Assembly: GCF_018294505.1 (NCBI RefSeq)
Contig: NC_057801.1
Span: 196,154,477-196,218,476, forward strand
Source of the DNA: Triticum aestivum
Lineage: Eukaryota; Streptophyta; Magnoliopsida; Poales; Poaceae
Reading direction: 5' to 3'
DNA: 64,000 bases
Shown: piece after piece, positions 10,041-20,552 of the stretch
How positions within the stretch are numbered: the stretch's first letter is position 1
Layout of the letters: each line of letters begins with the position of its first letter
Translations under genes and position numbers: made by a program
Notes under the pieces: model-generated
The model's database searches: none
What the model saw: the letters and a program-made list of their open reading frames with translations, nothing else
Told to the model about the DNA's origin: nothing

Positions 10041-13000
10041 TGCCACGACTGGTTTTCCGGGTAATAAATTTCCAGAAAAGACCGTCGTGCTCATCAGCCC
10101 CAGGATTTACTGTTAGCTGATGAGGCTCCAACTTGATGTAGAAATTCCAAGCAAAATACAAAATATGTAGTACAAGACCATTCTGGCCTGTGAGTACAAC
10201 AAATGGTTTCTAGTGGTTGATGGCGGAAGCGGTTTGTGGATCATCAGTGTCTATGGGACTCCATTTCCCATGGGAATAGCTGACCAGGTTAATTCCTATC
10301 TTTGCGAGACTGCTATCTCCATTGAGTGGGTTCCGGGGCTGGCATCGCGTCGCTCCTCTCCGTGCAAGAAAATCTGGCCAAGACAATAGCCAGGGACGAG
10401 CCAGGGAGTACTTTGAATGTACTCGCAAACATTATGAACACAGGTATAATATAACAATGATGTGCTGAAAATATTTTATGCTCATGACGTCAGTCACAAA
10501 AGATCAATGAAACTTTGATGCGTGCAAGCAAGTTATTTATAAAATTACAATAAATTGTAGTATTAAAATTGATGAAATAAATAACAAGCGAGCCACAATC
10601 GGGCGTCTTAGCGACACCACATAAAGGGCTTTAAAAGAAATACCACAGTCGGGCGTCTGAGCGACACCACATAAAGGGCTTTAAAAGAAATGCCACAGTC
10701 GGGCATCTGAGCGACACCACATAAAGGGCTTTAAAAGAAATGCCACAGTCGGGCGTCTGAGCGACACCACATAAAGGGCTTTAAAAGAAACAATCATAAT
10801 GAATATCCCGGAGGTAGAACCATCCCAGAGATACTCGGTAATAACAATAATATCACGGGTTAGTCAACAATAATAGTAATCATAGATATCACAAGTCACG
10901 AGTAGTAATTCCATTTTCTGGTTAACAGTTTCACCTCCGAAGACCGACACTAAGACCGACACCTGACCCATCCCAGACTGTAATCCTTAACCATGGACAC
11001 GGCTATTCGAATAGGTTTATTCTCTGCAGAGTGTGTACTCTTTACCCACGAGTAACGGATTTCTTTAGTCCATCGGGACTAATTCCATCTACGGTCTTTT
11101 TGTTGAAAACACACCTAACTTGCACACACCAGCTTATTTCACACGTGTCTGGAATCACCCACGACACCTGTTAAGCAAACTCTAAGTGGGGAGGCTACAA
11201 CCTCGCGTAGCATGGGATCAAATTTATATCGCGCGCTCTAAGGGGTGGCCTCCCCTCTCGGCCCCAACCGGAAACACCCATGCCCCCGGACCAGGTGGCC
11301 TGCCTACCAGCTACAACCGGTATCCTCCACCATGGCCTCTCTGTACGGTGTGTGCTAGAAAGAGGTTGACAACTTACTGAACCGTACTCTACTTGCTGTA
11401 GAGACGAGTGGTAGTACGAAACAAGTATGGGGGTTACTGGAACAAGACTCGATCTACGGTCGACTCAGGAGGTTTAAGTATTCCCTGCATGATTAGTATA
11501 ACGAATATATTTCATCCAACAGAGTCACCACTCATATCACCTTACCATGCCATACCAAACATAACCGTCCCGACGGAGACCCGCGACAAACTCATACCTA
11601 CCCAAGGCAGAGGTTTTCCCGGTTTCCTGCCGGTATGCATGCAAGGCTCATGAGGGTGATTATCATCACAAGTGTGTTCATTTCCAACAGCATGGAAATC
11701 AATAACATGCACCCATGCATATGATCATATCACATGAAATAACAAGTCCTTCGAAATGCGGTGGTGTTATAAATGCATCAACGATCACACCAAAAATATT
11801 ATGCCGGGATTCAGAATGCTTGCCTTCAATGTGTGGAAAGGCAGGGTGCACTCCAAAACTTTTGAAAGTTTCTTCTCTCTCCCCAAAATCCTATTTAAAA
11901 ATATATTTGAATTAACACACATTTCAAAAACAGTACAAAAAAGTTGTTTGAAATTTTTTCAAATAAATCTTAAAATAAACTAGATCAAATTTGAGAAAGG
12001 TAGGAAAAAGAATCAACTCATTTGGACTTATATTTAAAAAGTTATAGCCAGTCAAAGATTTGGTCAAATCTGTTTTTAAAATAAGACAGAAAAGAAAACG
12101 TTTCAGATAGAAATACGCTTTCGGCGCAGAGGAGGCGTACTTGAGGCTTTACGCCTCCACTTAACCACGTGGACAGACACGGGGTCGCTGACAGTGGGTC
12201 CAGAAGGCCCACTGGCAGGTTTGACCAGTCTTCTCCCTCTTCTTTCTCTGTCCCGGGCGGAGGCGAGGCAACGGCGATCGTCGCCGGCGAACGGCGGCTC
12301 CCCGCGGGGCTCAGAGGGCGGGGATGGATCCGCCACTCCAGGGCGATCCTCCCGGTGGTCGCCAGGTAGGTGGGGACGGAGGGAGCCGCCGGCGGCGAGC
12401 TTCTCGGCGGAGGTGGCCTCGGGAGCAAAGTGATTTTTCTCCCGCGGTGTGTCCCGATCAAAATTGAGTAGTGGGGATGGCTCACGGGAAGGTGAGGAAG
12501 CTCTTGGTGGAGAGAACGGAGAGTGGGAGGCCCTGGTGGTGCCGAATTGGCCGGGGCAGTGGCGGCGGCTGCAGTTGCCGGAGATGAGGAAGGAGACCTC
12601 CCCCGGGTCGATTTGCTGCCATGGGAGGACTAGGGGAGCATTCTAAGGCTTCCTGTGTGCACGGGGAGGCTCGGGGGCCTCCTTTTATAGCTCGTCGAGG
12701 TCGGTTCCGTGGCGGCCGGATAAGCTCTCCGGCGAACCGCGTCTCTGTAGCTTGCAGGGCAACGTGGCGTGGCTGGGGATGACGGCAAGAGCTAGTGGAC
12801 GAGTGGGCGTTGCTCCAGGGGCCAGGTGGCGAGCGGGAGTGGCTTTGGCGGCGCCGACATGGCCAGAGGCTGTCGGGCGGCGGCGGCGGCTAGCGCTTGG
12901 CCTGTCGGGCGCGGCGAGGCTGCTTGGCGTGTTGCGGTGAGAAGGGGAGTGCGTGGCGAGGTGCTGCAGAGCGGGCCAAAGCCGTGGGGCCAGCGTGTCA

Positions 13001-14110
13001 GCTCGGGCGCGGGTCGTGCAATACGCGCGCTCTGCTCGCGCTCCGGGCGTGCACGGGACGTGTTCGACACTATGCCAGAGCACGCTAGAGGTCGTGGTCG
13101 AGGCTGGCAATTAACAGACCCAGGTTAGGAGCAACTGGAATCCTAGTGGACATGCTAGTATGATCCGAGGTGCAAGGTCACAATGCAAAGACAAAATCAT
13201 GTCAAAACTGGCCATGCACACAAGGTGTTTGACAAAATGTTAAAGGCTTCTAAGCAACTCTTGGGGTGGCCCAAATCTCCAGATCAAGATCTCCTTAGAT
13301 GCAAGAGAGAGTGGTGAGGTTATTTGGACAAAAGGAGAAACTTGTTAGTGCAAGTTTTATAAAACTTCAATACTGGACAGGAAATAAATAGCATTATTAC
13401 ATGAACCAAAAATGATCCAAAAGGTGCTTGATCCTGGACTTAAGGGTTTAACATGGAGGACTACAAGTAGGAGAAAGAATCAAGGGCTAAAGAGCAAGCA
13501 AAAATATGGTTGTTGTACAAACCATCCAGTTGGTCCAGAATGAAGATGAGGTTGATTCACTCAAATTTTTCAAAGAACATAAATAGGTTTTTTGCACAAA
13601 GTGGAATAATAGGCTCCTACTGACCTCCCCTAATTTTGGTAGAAGTTTTAAAGAAATATTTAAATAGGTTGTAGTGTAAAATTGCTCACTGGACCAGAGA
13701 ACAAAATTTGCTGTGGAGCTCAAAATATTTTATGAATGAAATATATTTTTGCATAAAAGTGATTTAAAAACATAACATGACATCTCCAAATTTTTGTGGA
13801 AATTTTAAGTGAATCTATCAAATGGTTGTAGTTCAAATATGGCCATTTAACCTTGAAAAACTAATTTCAAGAAAGTAAAGATCAAGCAATTAAATTAGTT
13901 AATTAGTTACACTGATAAAAGGAAAGTTTTTCTTTTTGAGAGGTTAAACAAGTCCAATAACATATTTGAAAAGTTTTCTCTTTGGGAAAAACTCATCATA
14001 ACAAGGAAGGAAATGAGTTAAAATCGAAATGGAGCTCAGAAATCCAAAGTTTTAATTCCTCGCAAATTTTAATTTAATAAAACAAGGCCAAATTTTTTTG
14101 GGGTGTCACA
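10041..14110 (-). repeat. 5' LTR of the 2625-14110 element
   Basis: On the plus strand it starts TGCCACGACT and ends GGGTGTCACA. It is 4,070 bp and pairs with 2625-6746; about 50 bp of the length difference comes from one fewer 50-bp repeat unit. Confidence 0.93.
10592..10791. repeat. 50-bp tandem repeat, 4 copies, in the LTR
   Basis: The same unit as at 3176-3425, with one copy fewer. Confidence 0.95.
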
Positions 14111-14115
14111 GTACG
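14111..14115. repeat. Target-site duplication GTACG (right)
   Basis: It pairs with 2620-2624; the interrupted CACTA-like sequence resumes here. Confidence 0.95.
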
Positions 14116-14450
14116 CCACACCCCTCCAGATGAACAGGAGCCCCGTTTCGACCGTAGCGCTCCAACACAAGTCCGTTTCGTCTGTTTTGTGGTACGCCAC
14201 ATCCCTCCGATCAACAGGTCCCCCGTTTCGACCGTAGCGCTCCAACACAATCCGTTTCGTCCGTTTTGCGGTTCGCCACACTCCTCCGGATCAACAGGAC
14301 CCCCGTTTCGACCGTAGGAGGTCCGTTTCCTCCATTTTGCGGTATGCCAGACCCCTCTCGATGAACAGGATCCCGTTTCGAATGTGGCCGGTCGAACACA
14401 AGGCTGTTTCCTTCGTTCTGCGGTATGCCAGGCCTCGTTTCCTTCACCTG
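14116..14450. repeat. About 80-bp tandem repeat (4 units)
   Basis: Four diverged units run from a (T/C)GCCA(C/G)ACCCCTC motif through GATGAACAGGA and CCCGTTTCGACC to CCGTTTTGCGGTA. The matching array is at about 22117-22440. ORFs read through it on both strands only because the unit has few stops. Confidence 0.8.
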
Positions 14451-14798
14451 TTCTGTCCAAGCCCTCCCGATGAACACGATGACGCATTCCGTTCCGACCC
14501 AACCGGTTGGCTCCCCATGAAGACGACGACGACGCTATTTCTCCATTCCGACCCAGCCATGTACACGAGCCCTGGCCGTACGTATGCGCGAGTAGGCGTT
14601 CGAGACCCCGCCCGTGTGTACGCACGTGGCCGTATTTTCTTTCTTGAACGTTGGCCGTTGTACATACGTGTACATGCTACATGCGCGCCTCTACTACGAC
14701 ACGTGCGCGCCTCTACATCCACCAGTATGTGCGTACACGTTCGTGACCAGAATGACAACGCTACGTACGGTTCGACCAGGTGGGTCCCGACTGTCAGG

Positions 14799-15220
14799 CA
14801 CTTCCTTGCGTGCAAAAATGTTGCTGGTGGGTCCTAGCAGTCAGGGGGGCACTTCCTTGCGTGCGAAGATGTAGCTGGTGGGTCCCAGCAGTCAGGGGGC
14901 GAATCGTTTTTTTCGGACGCACTTCCTTGCTTGCGAAGATGTAGCTGGTGGGTCCAAGCAGTTAGTGGGGCGAATGGTTTTTTTTACCCGGATGCACTTC
15001 CTTGCGTGCGAGGGTGTAGCTGGTGGGTCCCAGCAGTCAGTGGCGAATTATTTTTTTGCCCTGACGCACTTCCTTGCGTGTGAAGATGTAGCTGGTGGGT
15101 CCCAGTAGTCAGGGGGAAATGTTTTTCACGAAATACAGTGGCCCGTCCGGTGGGTCCCAGCTGTCAGGTGGAGGAATCATTATTTTCCGCGTAATAAGGA
15201 GGCACTTCCTTGCTGCGACC
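14799..15220. repeat. About 72-bp tandem repeat (GCACTTCCTTGCGTGCGAAG unit)
   Basis: Units start near 14799, 14849, 14920, 14995, 15067 and 15201. Each carries GCACTTCCTTGCGTG, then GCTGGTGGGTCCCAGCAGTC and a T-rich tail. The matching array is at 22801-23225. It is part of the CACTA-like subterminal region. Confidence 0.85.
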
Positions 15221-15856
15221 GTGGACCCAGCTGTCAGCCTCTCCACGTATAGTCCTCGTCCGATGGAAGTCATTCCTTGACCATGTTGACCACGCCGTGC
15301 CGAGAGCACCACGGCGGTGGACAATGCCGAGGCCTAGGAAGGGGACGACATGGAGCTGGGGAAGACACGGCAGTGGAAGCCCGCGCGGAGAGGAGTATGA
15401 GGGTTCACTGGTTCGACTGTGATGTGAGGCTGCCATCATTGCAGGGCCTGGCCAACGGTGGGAATAGTAGGGGGCGGCGAGGCCTCCGCGGCAGCACAGC
15501 CAGCCACGGGAGGCAGGAGCATGCGGCACGACCGATGCTGCTTTGGGCGGCTGGAGCAAGAAGACCAGAGGTTGAAGAAGCACTACGGCCGTTGGATGGA
15601 CATCGTACGATCACTAGAGCTAGAATCGTTCATATTGGCTAAGTTGACAAAGCCCTCCGTCCCCGTCAACTTAGTTGGCCCACAAGTCATCCTCCCACTA
15701 TGGTGAGTCCCAGCTAGCAGGTGGTATTCATTTTCTTGTGCATAATAAGGAGGCACTTCCTTGCGTGTGAAGATATAGCTGGTTGGTCCGACATGTCAGC
15801 GGGGGGAACATTTTTTCGCGAAATACAGAGGCCCTTCCGGTGGGTCCCAGCTATCA

Positions 15857-16269
15857 GTGGAGGACCAGGGGGCCATGAGGCAGGGGGCGCGCCCTACAGC
15901 CTCATGGACAGGGTGTGGGCCCCCTGACGCTGATTCTTTCGCCAATATTTTTTTTCAATTCCAAAACGTGTCTCCTTGGATTTTTAGGTCATTCCGAGAA
16001 CTTTTATTTATGCACAAAATTAACACCATGGCAGTTCTGTTGAAAACAGCGTCAATCCGGGTTAGTTCCATTCAAATCATGCATGTTAGAGTCCAAAATA
16101 GGGGCAAAACTGTTTGGAAAAGTAGATACGTTGGAGACGTATCAACTATGTCAATAGGTTAGTCCCAAAAATGATATAAAGTTGCTATAAAATGATTTTA
16201 AAACATCCAAGAATGATAATATAACAGCATGGAACAATAAAAAATTATAGATACATTGGAGATGTATCA
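15857..16269 (-). mobile_element. LTR fragment (GATACGT..GTATCA-type terminus)
   Basis: Read on the minus strand it begins TGATACATCTCCAATGTATC at 16269, the same terminus style as the LTR at 58936-60760. The segment CATGGAACAAT(A/C)AAAAATTATAGATAC is shared by both. It is truncated at about 15857, exactly where the first CACTA-like block stops matching the second copy. No coding sequence. Confidence 0.7.
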
Positions 16270-18843
16270 ACCGACTTAAACTTAGGATCCACATTAAGAG
16301 TGTGCTCAGTGAATTTTCTCGGTACACCCGGCATGTCAGAAGGTTTCCATGCAAAGATGTCCTGATTCTCATGCATGAACTCGATGATCGTGCTTTCCTA
16401 CTTAAGATCCATATTAGCCCCTATGGTGAACTGCTGAGATGAGTCGCCAAGAACTAAATCAACATGCTTGTTATCATCAGCCAACTTAAACTTCAACAAA
16501 GGGTCTTGTTCAATGGTGGGCTTCTTCAGAGGGGTCAGATCAGCCGGGTCAACATTGTATTTGTATAATTTGAGCTCTTCTGTGGCACAAGCTGACTCAG
16601 CATAACCAGCATCTCCTTCCTCACATTCCAAAGCAATTTTCCGATCGCCATGAACCATAATTGTCCTTTTTGGCCCTGGCATCTTGAGTTGCAAGTAAAT
16701 ATAACAGGGGCGAGCCATAAATCGAGCATAAGCCGGTCGTACAAATAGGGCGTGATATGGACTCTTTTTGACCAACTCAAACCACAAGGTCTCTGTTATG
16801 TAATTACGGTCATCACCAAAAGCAACTTCCAAGGAAAATTCTCCCATAGGATACACCGACTTACCAGGCACCACGCAATGGAAGACTGTGGAAGAACGTT
16901 TAAGATCCTTGTCCGCTAAGTTCATCCATCGAAACGTGTCCTCATACAGGATATTGATACTACTACCACTATCCATGAGCCCCTTAGTGAATTTATAACC
17001 ACCCACTTGAGGAGCTACAACCAATGCCAGATGACCTAGATATTTGACCCGGGGCAGGTGATCCTGCCGACTCCACGTAATCGTATATTCTAGCCATCGC
17101 AAGTATTGGGGTACCACTGGCTCAACAGCATTGACGGTGTGCTTATGAACCTTTCGATCTCGTTTATAGAGACTTGTCGTGAAAACATGATATTGACCCC
17201 CATTAAGCTGCTTCGGATTGCTCTGATACCCTGACTGATTACTCTATTGCTGGTTATTCTGACCTGACTATTGATTGAACCGGCCATGGTTACCTTGACC
17301 TTGATAAACAGAATTTGAGCCATCGCCCCCATAGCCAGATCCTTGGGGACAAGATCCTGACCTGCCAGGTGGCCCACCATGATTCCGATTAAAGCTATAA
17401 TTTCTATATTCTCGCATGATAAAACAATCCTTCCAAGCATGACTGGCCAGCTTGTTAGGCAGGCCGTGTTTTGGGCAAGGTTCATTCATCATCGCTTCGA
17501 TATTGAAGTTTTTCCCTCCAAAGGATGGCTTTCCATTACCAATCCGGCGCTGGTTGTTAGACCCCGCATTGGTATTAGCTACTAGATCTGACCCACCATC
17601 CGGGTGTCTTTGCTTACCACCACTGCCTTGGTTGTTTCCATTGCCTCCTGCCACATTCTGCTGCTGACCCTTACCATTGCCACTCTTCTTTCTTTTGTTT
17701 GATTTCTCCTCATCAGATCCAGGGTCCTTGGTGCTGTTAGAGTCAGCAAATTTAATGAGAGCCTCCATGAGCTCACCCATGTCAATACAATAACGCTTGA
17801 GACGCCCAAGCTTCTGCTTGAGAGGGGTGAAATGATAGTTCTTCTCCAAAACCAGAACCGCCTGATTCACAGCAATGCTATCTGATGAGTGAATAATTGC
17901 AGAGACCCACTAGACCCAATGTTGGGACGACTCATCCTCACGCTGCACACAGTTATCTAGATCAATGATCATCAGAGGTTGTACGCATGTCCCTTGAAAA
18001 ATCTTAATGAACCGCTCTTTGAACTCTGCCCATGAGTTGATGGAATTAGGAGGCAATCTTTTTAACCATGTATGAGCTGGCCCATCCAACATCATAGTAG
18101 AGTACTTGGCGCAGACTGCATCATTGACATCCAACATCTCCATGACGAGCTCATAACTCTCAATCGAACCTTTAGGGGGGAGGTCAGCTGTATAATTGGG
18201 CACCTTATGAGGACCCTTAAAATCCTTAGGAAAACGTTCGTTACACAACACTGGCACTAAGCACGACACTCCAACCTTCCTAGAAATTGTTCCAGCTCCC
18301 ATCGAGGTTGAAGGGGACACCTGAGGTTGCTTATAAGCCCCCAACTGAGCTGCCACCGCCAACTGAGCCGCCGCTGCCTCCGCCTCTCGGTGGGTTCTGG
18401 CTTCATCTACAATCGCCTGAGAATTAGTGAGGGGCGGGTTATTCCCACAAGGTGGGTCATCCTGCGGCGGTCGACGACGTCTTTCACTACTTGAAATTGC
18501 TGGTGATTCAACGCATCGGTCGTAACTTCAGCTTTGGCGAGGGGTCGAATGAACCCGATCACGACTGTAGGAGTAAGACACCTGCTGCACTACGACCATT
18601 TGAATGAGTTCAACTACGAAACGGGTCTCTATCGCGACTCCGGCGACTCTCCCTCGATCAGAATCACCGCTAGCCAGGTTGCCGTTGCTAGCATGTTATT
18701 CATGGGTTAGAATAGTGAGGCGGTGTTGAAAACTGCTGATGCAGGGTCTGATCCCTACGGGGCGGGTCTGGCAATCGAGGCTGAGCCGCCGCCCCACTCC
18801 CTGGCACCTTCGCAGCCTGGGTCGTACCTGGCGGGTCATTTGG
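16270..18843 (-). pseudogene. Ty3/gypsy gag-protease fragment, inactivated
   Basis: One minus-strand frame carries a broken polyprotein. Gag lies at about 17910-18420, with the Retrotrans_gag signature MLDGPAHTWLKRLPP and WAEFKERF. A gag C-terminus lies at about 17268-17870 with a CPKHG segment. The protease, with the DSGSSINILY active-site motif, is at about 16950-17000. The start of the reverse-transcriptase region (NQDIFAWKPSDMPGVP) is near 16300-16380, and there the fragment ends against an LTR piece. At least four in-frame TAG stops interrupt it (near 16397, 17229, 17265 and 17907), each where a CAG codon would fit. Reverse transcriptase, RNase H and integrase are absent. It is a dead remnant. 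Confidence 0.9.
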
Positions 18844-20257
18844 TGAAAGGATCGATATGGTTGACTAGAGGGGGGGAATAGGCAACTACCAATTTTGAGT
18901 TGTTCTAGTCAAATTAGGTATAACAACAAATAGGTTTTCTAGATGTGGAACTGGGTGAGCAACCTATATGATTCAAACAACAACAACAAGAAGAAGAAGT
19001 GCAAGCAAAGATACAACATAACAACAACTTGCGCAAAGTAAAGGGAAGAGATAACCACAAGTGGAGCTGGTGGAGACAAGGATGTGTTACCAAAGTTCCT
19101 TCCCTTTGAGGGAAGTACGTCTCCGTTGGAGTGGTGTTGAGGCACAATGCTCCCCAAGAAGACACTAGGGCTACCGTATTCTCCTCATGCCCTCACAGAA
19201 TGCGAGATGCTGTGATTCCACTAGTGTTACCCTTGAAGGTGGTGACTGAACCTTTACAAATAAGGTTGGGGCAATCTCCACAACTTAATTATAGGCTCCC
19301 TATGATACCACGGAGTTTCACCACAATCGAATGTGGCTCCAAGGTGAACTCAACTATATAGGGTGCTCAAACACCCAAGAGTAACAAGATCTGCAAGGGA
19401 TTAGTAGGGGGAATCAAATTTCTCTTGGTGGAAGTGTTGATCTGGTCCTTCTCAACCAATCCCTAGAGAATCAACAAGTTTGATTGGCTAGGCAGAGAGA
19501 TCAAGCAAAGAAGAGCTTTGGAGCAACAATGGAGCTTGGGTGAAAAGAGGTGGGCCTTCTTAGGGAAGAAGACCCCCTTTTATAGTGGGGAAAACAATCC
19601 AACCGTTATCCCCTCTTTAGCCTGCTGTGAGTGGTACTATAGCTTAATGGAGCGGTACTGCTGCTGACCGCAACATTACTACCGCGAGACCCAGCGGTAC
19701 TACCATTGTGACTATGAGCAGCTACTGCAGAGGGGGAAGAGGCAAGAGAGAGCGCTCGGGCGGCACTAGCCGTGGTGGTAGGTGTGGTACTACCGCTCCT
19801 ACTGTCATTCCTACTGCTTCTGAACCCGACATGAGAAACGCAGTTCTCAAGTCGAGGCGGTACTAGCGTGGAACTGGGGTGGTACTGTTGCTTGAAGCTC
19901 TGGGCAGTACTACCGCTCCTGGAGCGGTACTACCGCTGGCACTTCTCCAAATCCACTTCCAAGATAACAAGCATCCATCAAGATGAGGAAAGGAGCTGGG
20001 GTGCAAAAGAGGTGTGTAGGTGTTGATTCCACCTTAGCCTTTCCGATGCGGATCCCCTCTTTATAGTACGGTATCTCCTACTCAAGTCCGCTAAAACCAA
20101 AATGAAGGAGAACTACACAGTCTTCACTTTGAGTTTCAAGTGAATAAAATGTCTCGTGCCAATGAATGAATATCTAAAATGCTCAATGCATATGATTAGT
20201 CCGCAAACGAATTGTCATCAAACACCAGAACCACTTAGCGAGAGATATGCCCTAACA
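18844..20257 (-). mobile_element. Complete LTR (minus orientation), copy 2
   Basis: On the plus strand it begins TGAAAGGATCGATATGG and ends GCCCTAACA, so on the minus strand it starts TGTTAGGGC and ends CCTTTCA. A purine tract (minus strand, AAAAAGGGGGAGAT) adjoins it at 20258-20271, so it is the 3' LTR. The part from 19516 matches 1-767. No second LTR of this family is in the window. I leave the superfamily open. Confidence 0.7.
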
Positions 20258-20552
20258 ATCTCCCCCTTTTTGGTGAATTGATGACAACACGGGATTTGTA
20301 CAGAGATATAACAAGAGAATAAGCAAACCCCAGAGTCTACAAAATATAGACGGGCTCCCCCTAGATGTGTGCACTCAATTAAGAATGCCTTTGGAATGCA
20401 AAGTACACACACTAGATCAACACTCAACCTATATTTTATAGACAGACAACACTTGCATCTAAAATAAGGAAAATATAAGCTAGGATGCAAGGAGTAGTAA
20501 GTGAGCATAAGTGACATATGTTAAGCATGTATCTCACATACTACCAAAGTAC
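20258..20552 (-). mobile_element. Internal remnant beside the LTR, copy 2
   Basis: This matches 768-1062 almost base for base and ends at the same point, where CACTACAAGAAAAAGACA begins. No recognisable coding domain. Confidence 0.6.

Larger units (their letters stand above)
2625..14110 (-). mobile_element. Complete non-autonomous Ty3/gypsy-type LTR retrotransposon (LARD-like)
   Basis: Two direct LTRs (2625-6746 and 10041-14110) enclose a 3.3-kb interior. The element reads on the minus strand: the primer-binding site is at 10025-10036, beside the right LTR, and the polypurine tract is at 6747-6762, beside the left LTR. Five-base GTACG target duplications flank it. Just upstream of the polypurine tract the minus strand still encodes NLDDEIFLKGDS, which resembles the last residues of gypsy/chromovirus pol, but no gag, protease, reverse transcriptase or integrase is recognisable. 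Very long LTRs with a short interior fit large retrotransposon derivatives (LARDs), which need another element's enzymes. Unusually, the interior carries three small ORFs, each behind its own TATA box. The LTRs differ by only a few substitutions per few hundred bases, so the insertion is fairly recent. Confidence 0.93.
1063..15856. mobile_element. CACTA-like terminal/subterminal block, copy 1 (split by retrotransposon 2625-14110)
   Basis: The block starts CACTACAAGAAAAAGACACA, a typical opening for grass CACTA elements, and goes on with dense short repeats (TGAACCCGAGCGA; GATGAACAG with GTGGAGGCTGG; about 80-bp and 72-bp tandem units). Subterminal repeat arrays of this sort are normal for CACTA transposons. 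The real block is 1063-2619 plus 14116-15856; 2064-2382 is a gap and 2620-14115 is a later retrotransposon with its target duplication. It matches 20553-23880. On the right it breaks off at about 15857 against an LTR fragment. No transposase lies inside it. The CACTA assignment rests on the terminal motif and the repeats, because I do not find the matching opposite terminus. Confidence 0.6.

Noticed and set aside
2625..14110. Naming the element Sukkula, a known barley LARD
   Set aside because: Size and layout are similar, but I could not match its LTR sequence to that family from memory, so I give no family name.
14337..14874. ORFs of 120-180 codons on both strands of the CACTA-like block (also 22096-22878)
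   Set aside because: They run along tandem repeats whose unit lacks stops; no domain and no consistent frame between the two copies.
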